A stretch of DNA of 12,223 bases from Clostridiales bacterium UBA1380. GTDB taxonomy: Bacteria > Bacillota > Clostridia > Oscillospirales > CAG-272. Shown here piece by piece: positions 7,701-12,223 of the stretch. Made by a program: the position numbers and the translations under genes. Position 1 is the first letter of the stretch, and every line of letters starts with the position of its first letter. The notes beneath the pieces are model-generated. The model was given only the letters and a program-made list of their open reading frames with translations. It made no database searches and was not told where the DNA came from. The stretch spans positions 8,846 to 21,068 of the forward strand of contig DBRA01000056.1 in NCBI GenBank assembly GCA_002305445.1, written 5' to 3'.

Positions 7701-7705
7701 AAGGA
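7701..7705 (+). promoter_or_regulatory. Shine-Dalgarno site deciding the sulfatase start
   Basis: AAGGA lies nine bases before ATG 7715, and this ATG gives the canonical sulfatase N-terminus. That supports 7715 over the upstream in-frame GTG at 7595. Confidence 0.7.
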
Positions 7706-7714
7706 ATTCCCGAA

Positions 7715-9193
7715 ATGCGTATTCTGATAATCGACATCGACACTCTCCGCCCCGACCATATGAGCTGCTACGGTTATAAGCGCAACACGACCCCCGCGAT
7801 CGACGCCGTCGCCGCGGAGGGCGTCGTATTCGACCGCTACTACTGCCCGAACGCGCCGTGCCTGCCGTCGCGCGCATCGTTTATCACGGGACAATACGGC
7901 GTGCGCACCGGCGTCGTCGGTCACGGCGGCACAGCCGCCGATCTGCGCCCGCAGGGCCGCGACCGCCACTTCACCGACGACTACAGCTGCTTCGGGCTGT
8001 TCGCGTCCGCCAAGCGCGCGGGGCTGCACACCGCGTCCGTCTCGACCTTCGCCGAGCGCCACTCGTCGTGGTGGTTCAACGCCGGCCTGAACGAGTGCTA
8101 CAACCTCGGCACGGGCGGCGGCGAGATCGCGGGCGACGTCACTCCCGTCGCGCTCGACTGGCTCGACCGGCGCGGCACAGACGACAACTGGCTGCTGCAC
8201 GTCCATTACTGGGATCCGCACACGCCGTACCGCGCGCCCGCCGAATTCGGCAACCCGTTCGAGGACACGCCGCTGCCCGACGACTGGATCGACGAGGACG
8301 TATTCGCGCAGCATCTGCTTCATGTCGGCCCGCACGGAGCGAACGAGATCGGCATGTTCGACGATTCGCATCCGGCGGATCTGCCGCGCCACCCCGGCAG
8401 CATCAAAACGCTCGGAGAAGTCAAGCGCTTCATCGACAACTACGACTGCGGCATCCGCTACGCGGACGACAACATAGCTCTGCTGTTCGAACGCCTCAAG
8501 TCGCTCGGAATCTGGGACGACACCGCCGTCATCATCACGAGCGATCACGGCGAAAACATCGGCGAGCTGGGGCTGTATGCCGAACACGGCACCGCCGACG
8601 ACGTGACGTGCCATATACCGATGATCGTCAAGTGGCCGGGCGGCGCGAAGGGCGTGCGCGCGGGCGGTTTCCGCGACAACACCGACCTCGTGCCGACGCT
8701 GCGCGAGCTGCTAGGGCTCGATCCGCGCCCGAAGGGTTATATATACGACGGCGTCTGCTTCGCCGACATCATCCGCGGCGTCGAAGGCGCGGAGCGCAAG
8801 GGGCGCGACAGCGTCGTTCTGACGCAGTGCGCGCACGTCTGCCAGCGCAGCGCGCGCTTCGGCGACTGGGTCTATATACGCACCGTTCACGGCGGCTACC
8901 ACCTGTTCCCGCGGGAGATGCTCTTTAACGTCGCGGAAGACCCGCATGAGCGGCGCAACCTCGCGGACGAGCGCCCCGACATCTGCGCGCAGGGCGCGAA
9001 GATAATCCTCGACTGGAACGAGTCCGTCATGAAAACGTCGCGCTACGAGACCGACCCGATGTGGACCGTCATGCGCGAGGGCGGGCCGGAGCACGCGCGC
9101 GGCGAGCTTCGCCGCTACATGGAGCGCCTGCGCGGAACGCCGCGCGAATACGGCATCGCGGAGCTCGAGAAGATGTACCCCGGCGAGCCGTAA
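7715..9193 (+). CDS. Cys-type sulfatase-family hydrolase
   Basis: This 492-residue protein belongs to the formylglycine-dependent sulfatases of the alkaline-phosphatase superfamily. It opens with IIDIDTLRPDHMSCYGY, where D9 is the likely first metal ligand. NAPCLPSRASF holds the CxPSR modification motif at C49-R53, so C49 should be converted to formylglycine by a maturase not encoded here; in an anaerobe this would be a radical-SAM enzyme. TSDHGENIGELG provides metal ligands D277 and H278. Length and layout fit the family. There is no signal peptide, whereas many glycan sulfatases are exported, so a cytoplasmic role on imported substrates is likely. The DTLRPDH and SDHGE pattern also resembles phosphonate monoester hydrolases and phosphodiesterases of the same group, so the substrate may be a phosphoester rather than a sulfate ester. 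No terminator separates it from the HD gene, but the 172-base gap suggests it could have its own promoter. Confidence 0.88.
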   Translation: MRILIIDIDTLRPDHMSCYGYKRNTTPAIDAVAAEGVVFDRYYCPNAPCLPSRASFITGQYGVRTGVVGHGGTAADLRPQGRDRHFTDDYSCFGLFASAKRAGLHTASVSTFAERHSSWWFNAGLNECYNLGTGGGEIAGDVTPVALDWLDRRGTDDNWLLHVHYWDPHTPYRAPAEFGNPFEDTPLPDDWIDEDVFAQHLLHVGPHGANEIGMFDDSHPADLPRHPGSIKTLGEVKRFIDNYDCGIRYADDNIALLFERLKSLGIWDDTAVIITSDHGENIGELGLYAEHGTADDVTCHIPMIVKWPGGAKGVRAGGFRDNTDLVPTLRELLGLDPRPKGYIYDGVCFADIIRGVEGAERKGRDSVVLTQCAHVCQRSARFGDWVYIRTVHGGYHLFPREMLFNVAEDPHERRNLADERPDICAQGAKIILDWNESVMKTSRYETDPMWTVMREGGPEHARGELRRYMERLRGTPREYGIAELEKMYPGEP

Positions 9194-9384
9194 GCCGCGG
9201 AAATTTCACGGGCGTAACCGTAACCGCAGCCGGCGGATTCGCCACATACTTATAAAAGGCGGCGCGCTTTACCTGCGCTGTCCATGCGATGAAATATGCG
9301 CTCTGTGTGCCGACGGCCGACGGCTGCCGGCGCACCCGTTCGCAGACGCATTCGCAAATTATGCAACTGACTGGAGAAAACACC
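9194..9384 (+). other. Sulfatase-plsY intergenic region
   Basis: I see no gene and no clear terminator in these 191 bases. The plsY frame is open from ATG 9289, but the residues before 9385 look unlike PlsY. TTATAAAA at about 9249-9256 could be a -10 element for the downstream genes, but no good -35 sits upstream. There are short repeats of no evident role: GTAACC twice near 9214-9226 and TTCGCA twice near 9339-9357. Confidence 0.4.
9373..9376 (+). promoter_or_regulatory. Shine-Dalgarno site deciding a GTG start for plsY
   Basis: GGAG lies eight bases before GTG 9385, in the only good ribosome-site context around the start of plsY. The in-frame ATG codons at 9289 and 9361 lack one. Confidence 0.6.
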
Positions 9385-10278
9385 GTGACCATCCGCGATT
9401 TATTATTGAACGGACTTGTCAACTACCTGCTGACCGGCGGCAAGACCGCGTCGGTTTCCGGCCCTGCGCTTATACTCTCGTATATCGCGGGCTTTATCGC
9501 CGTGCTCGTCGTGCCGTATCTGCTCGGCTCGATCAATTTCGGCGTGCTGATCAGCGGCAGGCTGTACGGCGACGACGTCCGCAGACACGGCAGCGGCAAC
9601 GCCGGCACGACGAACATGATGCGCAATTACGGCACGAAGGCCGCCGTCATGACGCTCGCGGGCGACGTGCTCAAGGCCGTCGCAGCCGTCTTCTTCGGCC
9701 GCCTCGTCCTCGGCGACATGCCGCTCGCGGGCGGCACGCTCGCCGCGCTTATGTGCGTGGTAGGTCACGCGTTCCCGGTATTTTACAGCTTCCGCGGCGG
9801 CAAGGGCATCGCCGTAACCGCGGGAGCGGTGCTCGCGCTCAACTGGAAGATTTTCCTCGTGCTTCTCGCCGTCTTTATTCTGACCGTTCTCGCGACGCGC
9901 TATATATCGCTCGGATCCGTCACATGCGTTTTCCTGTGGCCGCTCGTCCAGCGCGGCTTCAACCGGCTCTACGGCATCGAGAACCTGACGCTCGAGCCGG
10001 TGTTCACAATCATGATAACCGTGCTGGTGATTTTCCTGCACAGGGAGAACCTGAAGCGCCTGCAAAAGGGCACCGAGAACAAGTTCTCGTTCAAAAAGTC
10101 GGTGCCGGCAGCGGCTGCGGCAAATGATGCGGATGAAGATGCGGCGGTGCAGGAAGATATCGAAGGCTCTGCGAACGAAGTAAACGACGCATCAAACGAA
10201 AAAGGCGGAGCTTCGGGCAAAAAAGGCGGCGGATCTGATAAAAAGAACAGTGCGCGCAAAAAAGGCGGAAAGAAATGA
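9385..10278 (+). CDS. plsY: Glycerol-3-phosphate acyltransferase PlsY with charged tail
   Basis: PlsY is the membrane enzyme that moves an acyl group from acyl phosphate to glycerol 3-phosphate, giving lysophosphatidate, the first step of phospholipid synthesis in most Firmicutes. With the GTG start it has 297 residues. All three signature motifs are present: HGSGNAGTTNMMRNYG (68-83), GHAFPVFYSFRGGKGIAV (127-144) and HRENLKRLQKGTENK (219-233). Hydrophobic segments lie near 28-56, 87-107, 113-132, 145-170, 173-188 and 203-218. The usual length is about 200 residues, so this copy is enlarged. About 40 residues precede the usual start, and 57 follow motif 3 beyond KFSFKKSV. That tail is first Ala- and acid-rich, then Lys/Gly-rich, and ends in repeated KKGG. 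The methyltransferase start codon overlaps its stop codon, indicating translational coupling. Start choice: see the GGAG site at 9373. Confidence 0.93.
   Translation: MTIRDLLLNGLVNYLLTGGKTASVSGPALILSYIAGFIAVLVVPYLLGSINFGVLISGRLYGDDVRRHGSGNAGTTNMMRNYGTKAAVMTLAGDVLKAVAAVFFGRLVLGDMPLAGGTLAALMCVVGHAFPVFYSFRGGKGIAVTAGAVLALNWKIFLVLLAVFILTVLATRYISLGSVTCVFLWPLVQRGFNRLYGIENLTLEPVFTIMITVLVIFLHRENLKRLQKGTENKFSFKKSVPAAAAANDADEDAAVQEDIEGSANEVNDASNEKGGASGKKGGGSDKKNSARKKGGKK
10199..10268 (+). repeat. Three A5-6GGCGG repeats in the plsY tail
   Basis: AAAAAGGCGG (10199-10208) and AAAAAAGGCGG (10219-10229 and 10258-10268) encode the repeated KGG/KKGG units at the end of PlsY. The spacing is irregular. The A6 runs are possible slippage sites, so tail length or even the downstream frame might vary between strains. 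Confidence 0.7.
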
Positions 10279-11438
10279 CGGCGCGCGATTCGTTTATATC
10301 CGCGCTCGCCGAAGCCGCGGAAAAATACGCGCTTAGAAAAGCCGTGTTTTCGTCGCCGACGCAAAGCGCGACGCGCAAGCTGACGATTACGCCGGTTCTT
10401 CTGCGCGGCGAGACCGTTTACCGGCTCGAGCGGTTGACGTCCGACGGCAAGGCGGCGCAGGAAAACGTTAAGCCGGACGCGCTCCCGCAGCTTGCGTCGG
10501 ACGCGCTCGGCGATTTTTCGCGCGCGAACATCTACGCGGCGGACCTCGAGGCGTCGTATATGCGCGCAAAGTCGGGGCGCGAGACCGCGCTCGGCTGCGA
10601 AAAGCTGCGCCGCGCGCTCGGCTGTGCCCAGCCCGTCGCACCCGCCCCGCACGACCGCGAGAAAAACCGCATACTGACGGGCGCGGAGCCTTTTCTGCGC
10701 GGACTCGGGCTCGCGGACGAAAACGGCCGCGTCTACGACCGCGCGCAGGCGAAATTCCGCCAGATATGCCGCTTCCTCGAATATCTGCGCGACGTCACCG
10801 ACGAGCTGCCCGACTCCCCCGTCGTCGCCGACCTTTGCTGCGGCAAAAGCTGCCTCAGCTTCGCGGTCTATCACTGGCTGTGCTCCGCCGGACGGCGGCC
10901 CGAGATGTACTGCGTGGACATCAAGCCCGACGTGATCGAATACTGCTCCGCGCTCGCGGACAAGCTCGGCTTCGACAGCATGCGCTTCTACTGCGCCGAC
11001 GTGAAGAGCTTCGATCTACCAGGCGGCATCGACCTTGCGGTGTCGCTGCACGCGTGCGACACGCTGACCGACATCGTGCTTGACTTCGCCGCGCGGAAAA
11101 ACGCGCGCGTCATACTGTCGACGCCGTGCTGCCACGCCGAGCTTGCGCGCACGATCGGCTGCGAGCCGCTGTCGTTCGCGGCGAAGTACCCGTATCTGCG
11201 CCGCCGCCTGTGCGAGCCGCTGACCGACGCGCTGCGCTGCGTGCGCCTCGAGTCGCAGGGCTACGCGGTCGAGACGCTCGAGCTTGTAGACCCGTCGGAC
11301 ACGCCGAAAAACATGCTTATCCGCGCCGTGCGTCTGCCGGACGGGAAGCGGAGCGCCGAAGCGGCGGCGAAGGCCGCCGCCGGATACGAAAAAGCGCTGG
11401 CGTTTCTGGGGCTTGAGCGCGATTTCCCTTTTCAATAA
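10275..11438 (+). CDS. Class I SAM-dependent methyltransferase (METTL25/RRNAD1-like)
   Basis: This 387-residue protein has a Rossmann-type methyltransferase domain in its second half. Motif I is VADLCCGKSCLSF (184-196), an acidic ribose-binding D215 follows in CVDIKPD, then VSLHACDT (256-263) and the paired Cys segment STPCCHAEL (282-290). CGK with the later CCH and PKNMLIRAV pattern resembles a clostridial group related to the METTL25/RRNAD1 proteins (Methyltransf_32-like), whose substrate is not firmly known; an RNA or protein target is possible. Motif I reads DLCCGK where relatives usually have a glycine before CGK. Residues 1-125 form a separate N-terminal part of unknown fold. Just before the Rossmann domain, KFRQICRFLEYLRDV (160-174) matches the helix seen in this family. 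Its ATG overlaps the plsY stop (ATGA), so translation is probably coupled. Confidence 0.82.
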   Translation: MTARDSFISALAEAAEKYALRKAVFSSPTQSATRKLTITPVLLRGETVYRLERLTSDGKAAQENVKPDALPQLASDALGDFSRANIYAADLEASYMRAKSGRETALGCEKLRRALGCAQPVAPAPHDREKNRILTGAEPFLRGLGLADENGRVYDRAQAKFRQICRFLEYLRDVTDELPDSPVVADLCCGKSCLSFAVYHWLCSAGRRPEMYCVDIKPDVIEYCSALADKLGFDSMRFYCADVKSFDLPGGIDLAVSLHACDTLTDIVLDFAARKNARVILSTPCCHAELARTIGCEPLSFAAKYPYLRRRLCEPLTDALRCVRLESQGYAVETLELVDPSDTPKNMLIRAVRLPDGKRSAEAAAKAAAGYEKALAFLGLERDFPFQ

Positions 11439-11475
11439 GACATCATCCGTCATCTGCAAGAGGTGCGAACAGAAA

Positions 11476-11955
11476 ATGAAGCTTTGTGTCAGGCAGAAAA
11501 CGTTCACGTGGGGCGACAAATTCACCGTTTTCGACGAATACGGTCACCCGCGCTATTATGTCGAGGGCGAGGTGTTCACGCTCGGCAAAAAACTGCACGT
11601 CTACGACGCGGACGGCAACGAGGTCGCGTTTATCGAACGCAAGCTGTTCACCTGGATGCCGCGCTACGTCATAACCGCCGGCGGAAACGCCATCGCCGAG
11701 GTCGTGCGCGAGTTCTCCTTCGCGTCTCAGAAGTACGCCGTTGACGGGCCGGGCTGGCGCGTCGAGGGCGATTTCTTCGCGCACTCGTATACGATCACCG
11801 AGAACGGGCGGCTTGTCGCGACCATCGAAAAAGAGTGGTTCACCTGGGGCGACGTCTACTCCGTCGAGTACGGCGACGGCCGGGAGGAAGTCATAGTTCT
11901 TGCCGTCGTGCTCTCGATCGACGCGGCGATGGCCGAGTCGCAGAGCTCGTCGTGA
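11476..11955 (+). CDS. LURP-one-related (Tubby-like fold) protein
   Basis: This 159-residue protein matches bacterial LURP-one-related (YxjI-type) proteins. These adopt a 12-stranded beta-barrel around a hydrophobic C-terminal helix, as in Tubby and scramblase domains. The short aromatic repeats are visible: KTFTWGDKFTVFD (8-20), RYYVEGEVFTLGKKLHVYD (26-44), ERKLFTW (54-60), WRVEGDFFAHSYTI (94-107) and KEWFTWGDVYSV (119-130). The hydrophobic helix is VIVLAVVLSIDAAMA (139-153). The molecular function in bacteria is unknown; membrane or lipid association has been suggested from the fold. ATG 11476 is chosen because MKLCVRQKTFTWG is the family-typical N-terminus and AGAGG ends 12 bases upstream. 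A TTG start at 11413 inside the methyltransferase gene would add 21 unrelated residues. It sits 37 bases after the methyltransferase stop, and its own stop overlaps the miaA start. Confidence 0.85.
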   Translation: MKLCVRQKTFTWGDKFTVFDEYGHPRYYVEGEVFTLGKKLHVYDADGNEVAFIERKLFTWMPRYVITAGGNAIAEVVREFSFASQKYAVDGPGWRVEGDFFAHSYTITENGRLVATIEKEWFTWGDVYSVEYGDGREEVIVLAVVLSIDAAMAESQSSS

Positions 11956-12223
11956 CGGATAACGCATATAACGCAGCGGTCGGGGTGAATGCGTCGGGTA
12001 TGAATGATGTCAGCGCGAACGCGGCAGGCGTGAACGAAGCCGGCGCTGACGCCGGACGCATACGCGCGATCGCGGTCGTGGGGCCGACCGCGTCCGGAAA
12101 GACCGCGCTTGCGGTCGAGCTTGCGCTGCGCTTCGGGGGCGAGGTAATCTCATGCGACTCGATGCAGCTCTACCGCGGGCTTGACATCGGCACGGCGAAG
12201 CCGACGCCCGATGAGATGCGCGG
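11952..12223 (+). CDS. miaA: tRNA dimethylallyltransferase, 5' part only
   Basis: MiaA transfers a dimethylallyl group to A37 of tRNAs that read UNN codons, a first step to ms2i6A that supports decoding accuracy. The window holds the first 90 codons and then ends, so the gene is cut only by the window edge. The P-loop is GPTASGKT, residues 44-51 counted from the GTG at 11952. DSMQLYRGLDIGTAKPT (69-85) is the conserved MiaA segment that contacts tRNA and substrate. The GTG overlaps the preceding TGA (GTGA), but no good ribosome site is visible. Alternative starts are ATG 12000 and GTG 12030. From 11952, an Ala/Asn/Gly/Val-rich stretch of about 35 residues precedes the normal beginning of the protein, which usually has its P-loop near residue 10-15. 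Identity is certain; the start is not. Confidence 0.9.
   Translation, partial: MTDNAYNAAVGVNASGMNDVSANAAGVNEAGADAGRIRAIAVVGPTASGKTALAVELALRFGGEVISCDSMQLYRGLDIGTAKPTPDEMR

Larger units (their letters stand above)
7543..7714 (+). other. Intergenic region before the sulfatase
   Basis: These 172 bases are richer in A/T than the neighbouring genes. The sulfatase frame stays open back to a GTG at 7595, but the 40 extra residues are basic and resemble neither a signal peptide nor any domain I know. I therefore treat the stretch as non-coding. I see no terminator for the HD gene. AT-rich sequence near 7631-7645 (including TATTCT) may be a weak promoter, but no -35 partner is evident. A 12-base palindrome is listed separately. 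Confidence 0.5.

Noticed and set aside
7858..8928. 356-codon, very Arg-rich + strand frame inside the sulfatase gene
   Set aside because: It is a frame-shifted shadow of the sulfatase; its Arg/His-rich composition is typical of GC-rich out-of-frame reading.
1..12223. CRISPR array, tRNA, rRNA, insertion sequence, attachment site or toxin-antitoxin pair
   Set aside because: I saw no regularly spaced direct repeats, cloverleaf sequence, transposase or integrase motif, or terminal inverted repeats anywhere in the window.

Overview
The window looks like chromosomal DNA from a GC-rich anaerobic Firmicute, most likely a gut-type Clostridia lineage. This rests on GC-rich, C/G-ending codons, the rpsO then pnp order, and proteins (HD phosphohydrolase, LURP-one-like protein, CCGK-type methyltransferase) that resemble families common in Clostridia. 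No database search was possible. All ten supported genes lie on the + strand. I see no tRNA, rRNA, CRISPR array, transposase or phage gene.

Region 1 (1-2860) is RNA and translation housekeeping: rpsO (ribosomal protein S15) with a structured leader and its own terminator, then pnp (polynucleotide phosphorylase) with a hairpin-rich leader and a strong terminator. Each gene seems to be a separate transcription unit whose 5' leader could carry autoregulation.

Region 2 (2860-9193) is the accessory-looking part. A good sigma-70-type promoter (2922-2950) drives a 1033-residue GH38 alpha-mannosidase. It is followed closely by a PHP-domain metallophosphoesterase and an HD-domain phosphohydrolase, and after a 172-base gap by a Cys-type sulfatase-family hydrolase. 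Neither the mannosidase nor the sulfatase has a signal peptide. If they work on host or dietary glycans, they would act on fragments already imported into the cytoplasm. No transporter, regulator or sulfatase-maturing enzyme is in view.

Region 3 (9194-12223) is a tightly packed string: plsY (glycerol-3-phosphate acyltransferase, with an unusual charged C-terminal tail), a class I SAM-dependent methyltransferase that overlaps plsY by 4 bases, a LURP-one-related protein, and the 5' part of miaA (tRNA dimethylallyltransferase). miaA overlaps the preceding stop codon by 4 bases, has an Ala/Asn/Gly-rich N-terminal extension, and runs off the window.

I found no clear new defence or mobile system. 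The most interesting points are two candidate regulatory RNA leaders (rpsO and pnp), the low-complexity extensions on PlsY and MiaA, and the unexplained mannosidase-PHP-HD-sulfatase neighbourhood.
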